Source: an uncultured Bacteroidales bacterium (GTDB lineage: Bacteria; Bacteroidota; Bacteroidia; Bacteroidales; P3). From it: DNA of 29,681 bases. The DNA lies in NCBI GenBank assembly GCA_937915785.1, contig CALGGY010000125.1, forward strand, positions 1 through 29,681, in the 5' to 3' direction. Numbering within the stretch: the stretch's first letter is position 1; each line of letters begins with the position of its first letter. The notes beneath the pieces are model-generated. The model was not told the origin of the DNA. It searched no databases and saw only the letters and a list, made by a program, of their open reading frames with translations. Positions 15,863-23,709 of this stretch are shown piece after piece. A program made the position numbers and the translations under genes.

Positions 15863-16405
15863 TTATTTGCCGAAATAGCGGTTCAGCAGGCCTTCCAGAG
15901 CTTTGCCGTGGCGGGCTTCGTCGCGAGCCATCTCGTGCACAGTGTCGTGGATGGCGTCGAGGTTGAGGGCTTTGGCGCGTTTAGCAAGGTCGGTTTTGCC
16001 GGCGGTGGCGCCGTATTCGGCGTCGACACGCATTTTCAGGTTCTGGGCGGTGCTGTCGGTGAGCACTTCGCCAAGCAGTTCGGCAAATTTGGCGGCGTGT
16101 TCGGCTTCTTCGAAAGCGGCTTTCTCCCAGTAGAGTCCTATCTCGGGATAGCCTTCACGGTGAGCCACACGTGCCATGGCCAGATACATGCCAACTTCCT
16201 TGCATTCGCCTTCGAAGTTCATGCGCAGGTCGGCCTTGATATCCTCGGGGGCATCCTTGGCCACGCCTACAATGTGTTCGGCGGCCCAAGTCTTGATGTC
16301 CTCTTTCACTTCCTGCATCTGTTTTCCGCAGATGGGGCATTTTTCGGGCATTTCGTCGCCTTCGTACACGTAGCCGCATACGGGGCATATAAATTTTTTA
16401 CTCAT
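15863..16405 (-). CDS. Reverse rubrerythrin (rubredoxin domain N-terminal)
   Basis: A 180-residue protein. An N-terminal rubredoxin-type iron site (C7, C10, C23, C26) precedes a ferritin-like diiron four-helix domain (about 32-180) with carboxylate/histidine pairs at E66-E70, E99-E100-xx-H103, E130 and E158-x(4)-E163-xx-H166. Classical rubrerythrins have the rubredoxin domain at the C-terminus, so the order here is that of reverse rubrerythrins, which reduce hydrogen peroxide (and in some cases oxygen) to water in anaerobes using electrons from NAD(P)H via a reductase. It is the last gene of a minus-strand group, 38 bases after rubredoxin. An AAAGGAG sequence lies before its ATG, unusual among these genes, so its translation may be stronger than its neighbours'. 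Confidence 0.9.
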   Translation of the reverse strand: MSKKFICPVCGYVYEGDEMPEKCPICGKQMQEVKEDIKTWAAEHIVGVAKDAPEDIKADLRMNFEGECKEVGMYLAMARVAHREGYPEIGLYWEKAAFEEAEHAAKFAELLGEVLTDSTAQNLKMRVDAEYGATAGKTDLAKRAKALNLDAIHDTVHEMARDEARHGKALEGLLNRYFGK

Positions 16406-16443
16406 GGTTGTTCTCCTTTTATTAAATGTGTGTAAATGTTGAT

Positions 16444-16602
16444 TTATTGTTCTTCAAAGCTGTCTTTGCCAACGCCGCACAGGGGGCATTCGAAATCGGC
16501 GGGAAGGTCTTCCCACTTGGTTCCGGGGGCTATTCCGTGTTCGGGGTCGCCTTGGGCTTCGTCGTACACGTAGCCGCATACGGTGCAAACATATTTTTCC
16601 AT
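16444..16602 (-). CDS. Rubredoxin
   Basis: A 52-residue protein. It has the two CxxC knuckles of rubredoxin: C6 and C9 (CTVCGYVYDE) and C39 and C42 (CPLCGVGKDSFEE), with the conserved AxGT/KWEDLP segment between them (26-34). It is a small cytoplasmic one-electron carrier. It sits between ferritin (29 bases upstream) and reverse rubrerythrin (38 bases downstream), so it is the likely electron donor for the peroxidase. No Shine-Dalgarno sequence is visible before its ATG. Confidence 0.95.
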   Translation of the reverse strand: MEKYVCTVCGYVYDEAQGDPEHGIAPGTKWEDLPADFECPLCGVGKDSFEEQ

Positions 16603-16631
16603 GGTTCTAAAATTTTGGGTTATTACTTTTT

Positions 16632-17147
16632 TTAATCGAGTTTCAACGATGGTGCGGAGTAGGTGCGTGCGGCCAGCTCCTGATTGAGCATATACAGACC
16701 TTTGGGGTCGCTGCCGAATAGCTCCATCTTAGTTATCATGTCGTTGGCGTTGGTCTCTTCTTCGCCCTGTTCTTTGATGAACCAGTCGAGGAACTGCATG
16801 GTGCGGAAATCCTTCACTTTGTATGCAGCGTCGTAGATGGCGTTTATCAGCGAAGTTACGTATTCCTCATGTTCCAGTCCGGCTTTCAGCACGTCCATGT
16901 CCTTTTTGAAAATCTTGTCGGGTTTGCCGATGGCATCGAGGGTAACTTTTTCGCCGTTGTTGTGCAGATATTGGTAGAAAAGCATAGCGTGGTCGCGCTC
17001 TTCCTGAGCCTGTATCATATACCAGTTTGCGAAGCCGTTCAAACCGCGCTCTTCGAAGTAACTCGACATGTCAAGATATAGGTATGCCGAATATAATTCC
17101 TTGTTAATCTGCTCGTTGAGCAATTTTGATACTTTTTTGTCTAACAT
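16632..17147 (-). CDS. ftnA: Ferritin (iron storage)
   Basis: A 171-residue protein of the bacterial non-haem ferritin family. The ferroxidase ligands are at E17, E50, H53, E94, Q127 and E130, the same numbering as E. coli FtnA. It takes up Fe(II), oxidises it and stores it as a mineral core in a 24-subunit shell in the cytoplasm, which limits Fenton chemistry. It is the first gene of the ferritin > rubredoxin > reverse rubrerythrin group, with a -7 element at 17183-17190. Co-expression would couple iron sequestration with peroxide removal. No regulator binding site was identified. Confidence 0.95.
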   Translation of the reverse strand: MLDKKVSKLLNEQINKELYSAYLYLDMSSYFEERGLNGFANWYMIQAQEERDHAMLFYQYLHNNGEKVTLDAIGKPDKIFKKDMDVLKAGLEHEEYVTSLINAIYDAAYKVKDFRTMQFLDWFIKEQGEEETNANDMITKMELFGSDPKGLYMLNQELAARTYSAPSLKLD

Positions 17148-17182
17148 TTTATCAGAGTTTTTTTAGTTATACGTCAAAAATG

Positions 17183-17190
17183 CAAAGTTA
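17183..17190 (-). promoter_or_regulatory. Bacteroidota -7 element (TAACTTTG) for the ferritin operon
   Basis: On the minus strand TAACTTTG followed by CA lies 35 bases before the ferritin ATG. About 19 bases upstream is ATTGG, which is only a partial -33 match. Confidence 0.6.
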
Positions 17191-17393
17191 CAATTTTTTT
17201 TGCGAATAACCAATTTTTTATCGATAAAAAAAATAAAACGGCAAGACAAAGGGCGGCACACTGTTGCTGTTTTTGTCAAACAACAAGCACTCTGACGGTC
17301 CCAAAAAACTGATTGTTAGCAGTTTGTGTAAAGCAACCACTCGTTTGTCCGCCTGTTCGGATATCAGACCCCGATAAAGTCAAAAATTATTCG

Positions 17394-17401
17394 TATCTTT
17401 G
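17394..17401 (+). promoter_or_regulatory. Bacteroidota -7 element (TATCTTTG) for tex
   Basis: TATCTTTG followed by CA at 17394-17401 lies 17 bases before the tex ATG. No TTTG is present at the -33 position. It probably serves tex, fabD and the membrane protein gene. Confidence 0.55.
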
Positions 17402-17418
17402 CATTTTTAAGAAACAAC

Positions 17419-19557
17419 ATGACCGACCACGCAACAATCATAGCCACACGGCTTAGCCTTGGCACAAGGCAGGTGGAAAAAACCATAGACTTGCTGCAAA
17501 ACGGCGCCACGGTGCCTTTTATAGCCCGTTACCGCAAGGAGGCCACCGGCAACCTCAACGAGGTGCAGATTGCCGCCATCCGCGACCTTCTGGCACGTCT
17601 GCAGGAGCTCGACAAGCGTCGCCAAGCCATACTCGCTTCCATACGCGAACAGGGCAAGCTAACTCCCGAACTGGAAAAGCAGATACTCGAAGCCGACAAC
17701 CTCACCACACTCGAAGATCTTTACCTGCCATACAAGCCCAAACGCAAAACCCGCGCCTCTGTGGCCATAGAAAAAGGTCTGGAACCTTTGGCGGAAATTA
17801 TTTTAAAACAGCAAAATGTTGACATGCAGAACGTTGCCAACGCTTTCGTAAATGCCGAAAAAGGCGTTGCCAACACCGACGAGGCCATTGACGGCGCCAG
17901 CGACATCATTGCCGAACGCATAAGCGAGAACACCACAGCACGCAACGCCATGCGCAAGTTCTTTGCTTCCAACGCTATGCTCAGCTCCAAGGTGGTGAAA
18001 GGCAAGGATATGGAGGGTGCCAAGTTCAAATCGTGGTTCGATTGGAGCGAGCCGGTGGCCAAAGTGCCGTCGCACCGCATCCTGGCCATGTTCCGCGGCG
18101 AAAACGAGGGCTTTCTGAAAGTGAAGATAGCCCCGCGCAACGAGGACTGGGCCTTGGAACGCCTCGACCGCCTGTTTGTGAAAGGCCGCAACGAGAGTTC
18201 GAAGATTGTTTACAACGCTGTGCGCGACAGCTACAAACGTCTGCTTTCGCCATCTATAGAAACGGAATTCTACAACCGGCTCAAGGAGCGTGCCGACGAG
18301 GAGGCGATAAAAGTCTTTGCCGAAAACCTGCGTCAGTTGCTGCTGGCCTCGCCGCTGGGACAGAAACGTGTGATGGCCATCGACCCGGGCTTCCGCACGG
18401 GATGCAAAGTGGTGTGCCTCAACCAGCAAGGCGACCTCGAGCACAACGAAACCATATACCCCTTCGGTTCGGTGCGCGACGAACGCGACGCCACAAAACG
18501 AATCGAAGACCTTGCCGAGGCTTTCGACATCGAGGCCATAGCCATTGGCAACGGCACTGCCGGACGCGAAACGGAGGAGGTTGTGCACAATGCACATTTC
18601 AAAAACAAAGTGATAACGGTGATGGTGAGCGAAAACGGCGCCTCGGTATATTCCGCCTCCGACGTGGCCCGCGAGGAGTTTCCCGACTACGACGTAACGG
18701 TGCGCGGTGCCGTATCGATAGGCCGCCGCCTGATGGACCCGCTGTCGGAGCTGGTCAAGATAGACCCCAAGTCGATAGGCGTTGGGCAGTACCAGCACGA
18801 CGTGGATCAGACCATGCTGCAAAACAGCCTCAACGACGTGGTGGAGAGCTGCGTGAACAGCGTGGGGGTGGAGCTCAACACCGCCAGCAAAGAGCTGCTG
18901 TCGTATGTGTCGGGTATTGGTCCGGCATTGGCCAAAAACATAGTGGCTTACCGCAACCGCAACGGGGCTTTTGCCTCGCGGCAGGAGCTGTTTGAAGTGG
19001 AGCGTTTGGGCGCAAAGGCTTTCGAACAGTGCGCTGGTTTTCTGCGCATTCGCGAATCGGAAAATCCGCTGGACCGCAGCGCCGTGCACCCCGAACGCTA
19101 CGCACTGGTGGAACGCATGGCCCGCAAAGTGGGGGCATCGGTGGAACAGCTTATGGCCGACAAAAGCCTCAGGGCAAAAATCAATATCAACGATTTTGTT
19201 GACCAAGACTGCGGCCTACCCACTCTGCACGACATAATGAAAGAGCTCGACAAGCCGGGGCTCGACCCACGCACCAAATTCGAGGTGTTCGAGTTCGACA
19301 ACACCATCTCCACCATCGACGACCTGCGCGTGGGCATGGTATTGCCTGGCATCGTTACCAACATCACGGCCTTCGGCGCTTTTGTCGATGTGGGAGTGCA
19401 CAACGACGGCCTGCTCCACGTTAGCCAGATGGGCGACCGCTTTGTGAAAAACCCCAACCAAGTGGTAAAAATTCATCAGCATCTGAAAGTGAAAGTTTTG
19501 GATGTGGATACCCATAGAAAACGTATATCATTCACACTAAAAGGATTACAAAAATGA
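17419..19557 (+). CDS. tex: Tex-family RNA-binding transcription accessory protein
   Basis: A 712-residue cytoplasmic nucleic-acid-binding protein. Domains in order: N-terminal Tex region (about 1-310, with the recognised start RLSLGTRQVEKTIDLL and FIARYRKEATG), a YqgF-like RNase H-fold domain from about 316 (VMAIDPGFRTGCK), tandem helix-hairpin-helix from about 484 (LNTASKELLSYVSGIGPALA), and a C-terminal S1 domain at about 638-708 (GIVTNITAFGAFVDVG, LLHVSQMGDRFV). The length is slightly under the usual 720-780. Tex proteins interact with transcription and influence expression of many genes, with a poorly defined mechanism. The last four bases overlap the start of fabD (ATGA), so the two are coupled. 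Confidence 0.95.
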   Translation: MTDHATIIATRLSLGTRQVEKTIDLLQNGATVPFIARYRKEATGNLNEVQIAAIRDLLARLQELDKRRQAILASIREQGKLTPELEKQILEADNLTTLEDLYLPYKPKRKTRASVAIEKGLEPLAEIILKQQNVDMQNVANAFVNAEKGVANTDEAIDGASDIIAERISENTTARNAMRKFFASNAMLSSKVVKGKDMEGAKFKSWFDWSEPVAKVPSHRILAMFRGENEGFLKVKIAPRNEDWALERLDRLFVKGRNESSKIVYNAVRDSYKRLLSPSIETEFYNRLKERADEEAIKVFAENLRQLLLASPLGQKRVMAIDPGFRTGCKVVCLNQQGDLEHNETIYPFGSVRDERDATKRIEDLAEAFDIEAIAIGNGTAGRETEEVVHNAHFKNKVITVMVSENGASVYSASDVAREEFPDYDVTVRGAVSIGRRLMDPLSELVKIDPKSIGVGQYQHDVDQTMLQNSLNDVVESCVNSVGVELNTASKELLSYVSGIGPALAKNIVAYRNRNGAFASRQELFEVERLGAKAFEQCAGFLRIRESENPLDRSAVHPERYALVERMARKVGASVEQLMADKSLRAKININDFVDQDCGLPTLHDIMKELDKPGLDPRTKFEVFEFDNTISTIDDLRVGMVLPGIVTNITAFGAFVDVGVHNDGLLHVSQMGDRFVKNPNQVVKIHQHLKVKVLDVDTHRKRISFTLKGLQK

Positions 19558-20429
19558 AAAGAGCCTATTTATTTCCCGGACAGGGAGCCCAGTTTGTAGG
19601 AATGGGCAAAGAACTATACGAAAAATCAACCGAGCTGAAAGATATGTTCGAGCGTGCCAACGCAATAATCGGATTCCGCATTTCCGACCTTATGTTTGCC
19701 GGCACCGACGACGATTTGAAACAAACCAAGGTAACGCAACCCGCTATCTTTCTGCATTCCACCATTTTGGCCAAAAGCCTTGCCGATTTTGCCCCCGAAG
19801 GGGTGGCAGGACACTCGCTTGGCGAATTTTCGGCACTTGTGGCTGCCGGCGCCATGGATTTTGAGGACGGTCTGCGTCTGGTGATAGCTCGTGCCAACGC
19901 CATGCAGAAAGCCTGCGAGCAGCACCCCTCCACCATGGCCGCCATCATTGGCCTGCCCGACGAAAAAGTGGAAGAGGTATGCGCCTCCATAGCCGATGTG
20001 GTGGTTCCAGCCAACTACAACTGTTCTGGACAGCTCGTTATTTCGGGCACCATGGAAGGCATTGCCGCTGCCTGCGAAAAGCTGAAGGAAGCTGGCGCAC
20101 GCCGTGCCCTGCCGCTTAAAGTGGGCGGAGCTTTCCACTCGCCGCTTATGGAACCGGCACGCGTGGAACTGGCCGAAGCCATCGAAAAGACAACGTTCAA
20201 AACCCCCGTTTGCCCCATCTACCAGAACGTGAACGCCCAGCCCACCAGCGACCCCGACACCATCAAGAAAAACCTTATAGCCCAGCTTACCTCGCCCGTA
20301 CGCTGGACAGCTACCGTGCAGAACATGGTTGCCGACGGTTTCGACACTTATATCGAAGTGGGTCCGGGCAACGTGCTGCAAGGACTTGTAAAAAAAATAC
20401 ACCCCGAAGCCAACGCCTGCGGAGCCTGA
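19554..20429 (+). CDS. fabD: Malonyl-CoA:ACP transacylase
   Basis: A 291-residue enzyme that moves malonyl from CoA to acyl carrier protein at the start of fatty-acid elongation. The catalytic serine is S88 in GHSLGE, with R113 (IARANAM) as the malonate carboxylate ligand and H195 in GAFHS as the base. The N-terminal LFPGQGAQFVGMG oxyanion loop and the late GPGNVL element are also intact. The length is near the family's usual 300-310. It starts within the last codon of tex (ATGA overlap) and is followed 21 bases later by a small membrane protein gene. No other fatty-acid genes are nearby, so it stands apart from a fab cluster. Confidence 0.95.
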   Translation: MKRAYLFPGQGAQFVGMGKELYEKSTELKDMFERANAIIGFRISDLMFAGTDDDLKQTKVTQPAIFLHSTILAKSLADFAPEGVAGHSLGEFSALVAAGAMDFEDGLRLVIARANAMQKACEQHPSTMAAIIGLPDEKVEEVCASIADVVVPANYNCSGQLVISGTMEGIAAACEKLKEAGARRALPLKVGGAFHSPLMEPARVELAEAIEKTTFKTPVCPIYQNVNAQPTSDPDTIKKNLIAQLTSPVRWTATVQNMVADGFDTYIEVGPGNVLQGLVKKIHPEANACGA

Positions 20430-20450
20430 CATGGTTAGCCACTATCTGCA

Positions 20451-21221
20451 ATGAACAAACTGCTGCGCCTTTTTTCCGGACTGATTTCGGCAGGAGGGGT
20501 ACTGTGGTGCGTTTATGTGCTGTGGCAATACAATATAAGCGCTGTGGTGGCTGCCGTGGCTACGGTAGTCGCCATAGTGGCTTTTGCTCTTACTTGGGTT
20601 AAAACCGAAATAGCGGTGGCGATGGCCTTTGCAGCTTCGGTTACGTTGATTTTGGAGTTTGCCGAACTGATAGAATACAAGCTCGTTTTTCCGCATCTGC
20701 AAGTGCCGATAGCCATGGCCTCCGCTTTGCTTGTCGCTGCCTCGGCGATGATTTTTGTTTCGGCACGATGCTGGCAGCGCGAAAACGGCAAGCGCTACCG
20801 TCCAGCGCTTACAGCCTTGATTTGGCTGCTGCTGATAGTTTTGCCGCTGTTTACTTTCGTTTACCGAACCATCGACGTGGACCATGTGAAAGTAACAGCT
20901 ACACTCGATGCCGATGAGGCTTTCGCCATGCGTTTGTACAAAGGCAAAAGCCAAGTTGTTATCACCAACAGGGGCGATGCTTACGACCGCACCTCGCGCA
21001 ACAACGTGCTTATGGGATTGAAACGTACAGACACCCTGCAATGGCAGTGCTACGACTGCAAACTACGCATGTGCTTGCTGTTTGGTAAGGTGAAAAACAT
21101 CGAGCTGATACGCAACAACGAAACGGGAGAGTATTTCGACGACAACAAGACGCACATCTCCGTTCCGCTACGCAGCGGCAATGGCGTTCTGGAAATAGAC
21201 GAGCGTATGCTGCGCTGGTGA
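20451..21221 (+). CDS. Four-helix membrane protein with soluble C-terminal domain, unknown function
   Basis: A 256-residue protein. The N-terminal half has four or so hydrophobic segments (about 5-25, 30-47, 54-70 and 82-104), then a basic loop (RCWQRENGKRYR) and a final helix (about 120-138). The C-terminal 115 residues are hydrophilic and likely outside the membrane or in the cytoplasm, with a cluster of three cysteines (CYDCKLRMC) and a short beta-rich end. No known domain was recognised. It follows fabD by 21 bases and ends before a bidirectional terminator, so it is probably the last gene of tex-fabD-X. Confidence 0.7.
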   Translation: MNKLLRLFSGLISAGGVLWCVYVLWQYNISAVVAAVATVVAIVAFALTWVKTEIAVAMAFAASVTLILEFAELIEYKLVFPHLQVPIAMASALLVAASAMIFVSARCWQRENGKRYRPALTALIWLLLIVLPLFTFVYRTIDVDHVKVTATLDADEAFAMRLYKGKSQVVITNRGDAYDRTSRNNVLMGLKRTDTLQWQCYDCKLRMCLLFGKVKNIELIRNNETGEYFDDNKTHISVPLRSGNGVLEIDERMLRW

Positions 21222-21274
21222 ACTTCAGTAATATGGCATTGGGGAGTGAGCTTTTGGGGGATACCTCTAATAAT

Positions 21275-21313
21275 AAAAAAAACGCCTGCAACACATTGTT
21301 CTACAGGCGTTTG
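21275..21313. terminator. Bidirectional intrinsic terminator
   Basis: A-run 21275-21282, AACGCCTG (21281-21288), a loop of about 15 bases, CAGGCGTT (21304-21311). It sits between the convergent genes 20451-21221 (+) and 21328-21717 (-). The T-run is on the minus-strand transcript, so it is strongest for kal. Confidence 0.75.
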
Positions 21314-21327
21314 TATAAGTGTTGGAT

Positions 21328-21717
21328 TTAGTTTTTACGTTGGCATTTTTTGGGGGTAACGCATGTGCCATGGGCACGGCAAACCAGTACCTTTTCGGGG
21401 AGCACGTCGGCTGCCGAGTCGCTGATGTCGGGACGCGGGGCAATAACTTTGTAAGCCTCGAACGACATTTCGCGCGAGGTGTTGCCCACGCGGGTTATCT
21501 CGCCGTAAGCCTCTATGTAGTCGCCGGCGTAAACGGGAGCCTTGAACTCCACCATGTCGTAGGCGCAGAACAGGCCTTCGTCGCCGTCCTGAATGATGAG
21601 AAGCTCTGTGGCCACGTCGCCAAATAGATGGAGCATGTGCGCCCCGTCAACCAAATTTCCACCGTAATGAGCGTCTTTGGCACTCATTCTTACTCTTAAC
21701 ATTGATTTTGCTGCCAT
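21328..21717 (-). CDS. kal: 3-aminobutyryl-CoA ammonia-lyase
   Basis: A 129-residue hotdog-fold protein, taking ATG 21717 (MAAKSMLRVRMSAKDAHYGG) as start; the frame stays open for 24 more codons upstream but these read as leader. The segments RVRMSAKDAHYGGNLVDGA, LFGDVATELLI, DGDEGLF, VEFKAPVYAGDYIE and VGNTSREMSFEAYKVI match Kal of the lysine fermentation pathway. That enzyme converts L-3-aminobutyryl-CoA to crotonyl-CoA plus ammonia, as in Fusobacterium and Porphyromonas. The identification is from pattern recognition; a related hotdog thioesterase-like enzyme is the main alternative. Nearby atoD would act in the same pathway, but the two are on opposite sides of a divergently transcribed gene. 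Confidence 0.75.
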   Translation of the reverse strand: MAAKSMLRVRMSAKDAHYGGNLVDGAHMLHLFGDVATELLIIQDGDEGLFCAYDMVEFKAPVYAGDYIEAYGEITRVGNTSREMSFEAYKVIAPRPDISDSAADVLPEKVLVCRAHGTCVTPKKCQRKN

Positions 21718-21998
21718 ATTGTAATGTGTTTTTACGTTTTTTTTAGTGTTAAAGATTTTAAACGGATTTGTCGTGCTTTTATTGTGCAAAATCTCTTTTT
21801 GACATCTTTGTTACGTTGGCTGATGGCAATTTGTTGTGTGCGGGTTTTAATAAAGATGTACAGTAACACCTTCGCGCATTGCAAAATTGCGGCTTTGGAA
21901 CAATTATTGAAGTTTTGCAAGTGTTTGATTTGTAAATAATTATCACCTTAAAAGGGCTGGGTTACAACTATCAAATGTCAAATTTCGGCAAAAAATCG

Positions 21999-22006
21999 TA
22001 TATTTG
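21999..22006 (+). promoter_or_regulatory. Bacteroidota -7 element (TATATTTG) for the outer-membrane protein gene at 22062
   Basis: TATATTTG followed by CA at 21999-22006 lies 55 bases before the ATG. The -33 position reads TGTC instead of TTTG, so it is a partial promoter match. Confidence 0.5.
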
Positions 22007-22061
22007 CAAAATATTTTTGCTGATTATTATTTTCAAGAAATAAAGAAAAACCACAAATCCA

Positions 22062-22889
22062 ATGAGAAAAAAAGTATTGTTTTTGGCAGTTTTGTTCGCG
22101 GCTGCGGCAGGACAGCTCTTTTCCCAAACCAACGACGGATATTTCTACCGCTCCGATTTCCGTATCGGAATTACCGCCGGAGCCAATCTTAACTTGCAGC
22201 GCAGTGTGTTTATGTGGCCCGACACCAATTGCAAGCTCACCGAGGTAAAAGGGTCCTACAAGGACAAAACGGGCATGGCGTTCGGTATATATCTGGGGCA
22301 CGAACACGACATATCCGACGGCGGACACCTTCGCCTTGGCATCGACGGCAGCATAGGCATGGCTATGGATGGCTGGAGTATTGATTTGGAAAACGACACC
22401 AACGCCGCTATCACTTCGCTGAAAAGCGATATGACCTCCATATACATCAGCGAGGGCGTTTATCTGGCCTACCTGCTCACCGAAAAAATTGAGCTCACCG
22501 GAGGCATCGAGTTCTACGAGGGCATGGTACTGCCGGAGTCTTTGGAGGTCTCCACAGTGGACAAAAACGGCAAATCGGTGGACAGCCCTCTGATTGCAGA
22601 GAGTTTCGGATACCTTATCAACGAGGCCAAAAACCACAAAAAAGAGGATCCCAAATCCGGTTTCAAAGTGAGTGCCCGTCTGCGGCTTGGCGCCATCTAC
22701 AACATCAGCAATTTGCTTTTTGTATCGGCCAACTTGCACTACACCGTTCCTGTTTATTACACCCTCACCGCCTCCAACTTTGCCATCGAGGGCGATCCCG
22801 AAGCCACCGAACATCAGGGTTTTGTTGGCAAATACCGCAACTACATTCAAAATGTGGGCATTATGTTAACCTTCGGATTCAAACTGTAA
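22062..22889 (+). CDS. Outer-membrane beta-barrel protein
   Basis: A 275-residue protein with a signal peptide (1-22, ending GQLFSQ) and repeated amphipathic strands: FRIGITAGANLNL, MAFGIYLGHEHDI, LRLGIDGSIGMAMDG, MTSIYISEGVYLAYLL, IELTGGIEFYEGMVL, FKVSARLRLGAIYNI, LLFVSANLHYTVPVYYTL, ending VGIMLTFGFKL. It is a porin-like outer-membrane barrel of unknown substrate. It sits in the opposite orientation between kal and atoD, with its own promoter and a strong terminator at 22982-23018. No link to those enzymes can be shown. Confidence 0.8.
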   Translation: MRKKVLFLAVLFAAAAGQLFSQTNDGYFYRSDFRIGITAGANLNLQRSVFMWPDTNCKLTEVKGSYKDKTGMAFGIYLGHEHDISDGGHLRLGIDGSIGMAMDGWSIDLENDTNAAITSLKSDMTSIYISEGVYLAYLLTEKIELTGGIEFYEGMVLPESLEVSTVDKNGKSVDSPLIAESFGYLINEAKNHKKEDPKSGFKVSARLRLGAIYNISNLLFVSANLHYTVPVYYTLTASNFAIEGDPEATEHQGFVGKYRNYIQNVGIMLTFGFKL

Positions 22890-22935
22890 GATATTAGTAA
22901 TAAGTGGTTAGTGGTTGGCAATTAGTATTAGTTGG
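22890..22935 (+). repeat. Degenerate TTAGT-rich tract
   Basis: After the outer-membrane protein gene the sequence repeats TTAGTAA, TTAGTGG, TTAGTA, TTAGTTG in a loose tandem. It looks like a degraded simple repeat; no function is known. Confidence 0.4.
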
Positions 22936-22981
22936 GTGGGCGATTTGCAGTGTTTCGCTACATTTTGAATAAGGAGTGAAT

Positions 22982-23018
22982 AAAAAAAACGCCGTCTTTG
23001 CGGACGGCGTTTTTTTTT
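22982..23018. terminator. Bidirectional intrinsic terminator
   Basis: A-run, ACGCCGTC (22989-22996), a 6-base loop, GACGGCGT (23003-23010), T-run to 23018. The A- and T-runs extend the stem. It serves the convergent outer-membrane protein gene (+) and atoD (-). Confidence 0.9.
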
Positions 23019-23033
23019 AGCCAGAGGCACAAG

Positions 23034-23681
23034 TTATTTCTTAACTATAAAGTCAACCAAAATGGCTTGTGTGCGGATGGCTTCGTGTGCGAGTGTGCCG
23101 GTTTTCACCACTTCCTGTGGTTCCACAATAACAAGGTCGGCGGCTGTGGCCATAAGCGGGCAGAAATTCTGCGATGTGCCTTTGTAGATAAGGTTGCCGT
23201 CCTCATCGGAGATGTTGGCACCTATCAGTGCCACGTCGGCGTGAAGGGGTTTCTCAAGCAGGTATTCCTTGCCATCGACGGTAACTTTTTCTTTGCCTTT
23301 TTCCACCACGGTGCCAAGGCCGGTTTGTGTGAGCACGCCGCCAAGTCCGGCTCCGCCGCTGCGGATACGTTCTGCCAAGGTGCCTTGCGGGCTGAATTCC
23401 ACTTCCAGCTCGCCGATGTTCATTTGGTTTATGGTTTCTTCGTTGGTGCCGATGTGCGACACAATGAGTTTTTTAATCTGGTGGTTTACAATCATTTTGC
23501 CCACGCCGCGGTTGGTGTAGGCAGTGTCGTTGCTTATAAGGGTGAGGTTTTTAACACCTTTGGCCACAAGGCCGTCGATGACGGATTCGGGGGTGCCTAC
23601 GCCCAGAAATCCGCCCACCATAATGGTCATGCCGTCGTGAATTTTGTCAACGGCTTGCTGTACGGTTATAAATTTGTTCAT
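23034..23681 (-). CDS. atoD: Acetate/butyrate:acetoacetate CoA-transferase, alpha subunit
   Basis: A 215-residue class I CoA-transferase subunit A. The family signature is DGMTIMVGGFLGVGTP (about 16-31), followed by ISNDTAYTNRGVGKMI, VSHIGTNEETINQMN, VEFSPQGTLAERIRSGGAG and GKEYLLEKPLHADVALI. The enzyme swaps CoA between acetoacetyl-CoA and acetate or butyrate; with the beta subunit AtoA it forms the active complex, whose catalytic glutamate is on the beta chain. No beta subunit gene is adjacent on either side: upstream are two small lipoprotein genes (28 bases away), downstream is a terminator and an opposing gene. In lysine fermenters these subunits act on acetoacetyl-CoA, which fits the nearby kal. 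Confidence 0.92.
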   Translation of the reverse strand: MNKFITVQQAVDKIHDGMTIMVGGFLGVGTPESVIDGLVAKGVKNLTLISNDTAYTNRGVGKMIVNHQIKKLIVSHIGTNEETINQMNIGELEVEFSPQGTLAERIRSGGAGLGGVLTQTGLGTVVEKGKEKVTVDGKEYLLEKPLHADVALIGANISDEDGNLIYKGTSQNFCPLMATAADLVIVEPQEVVKTGTLAHEAIRTQAILVDFIVKK

Positions 23682-23709
23682 ATTATCTGTGTATTAAGTC
23701 GTTTTATTT

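Noticed and set aside
17191..17393. Possible gene or small RNA between ferritin and tex
   Set aside because: AT-rich stretch without an open frame of note or a strong stem; it holds the two divergent promoters only.
21718..21800. Promoter for kal
   Set aside because: No TAnnTTTG with a proper -33 element could be found on the minus strand; only poor matches are present.
21732..21939. Short frames on both strands between kal and the outer-membrane protein gene
   Set aside because: Low-complexity, no family resemblance, no promoter; best read as intergenic sequence.
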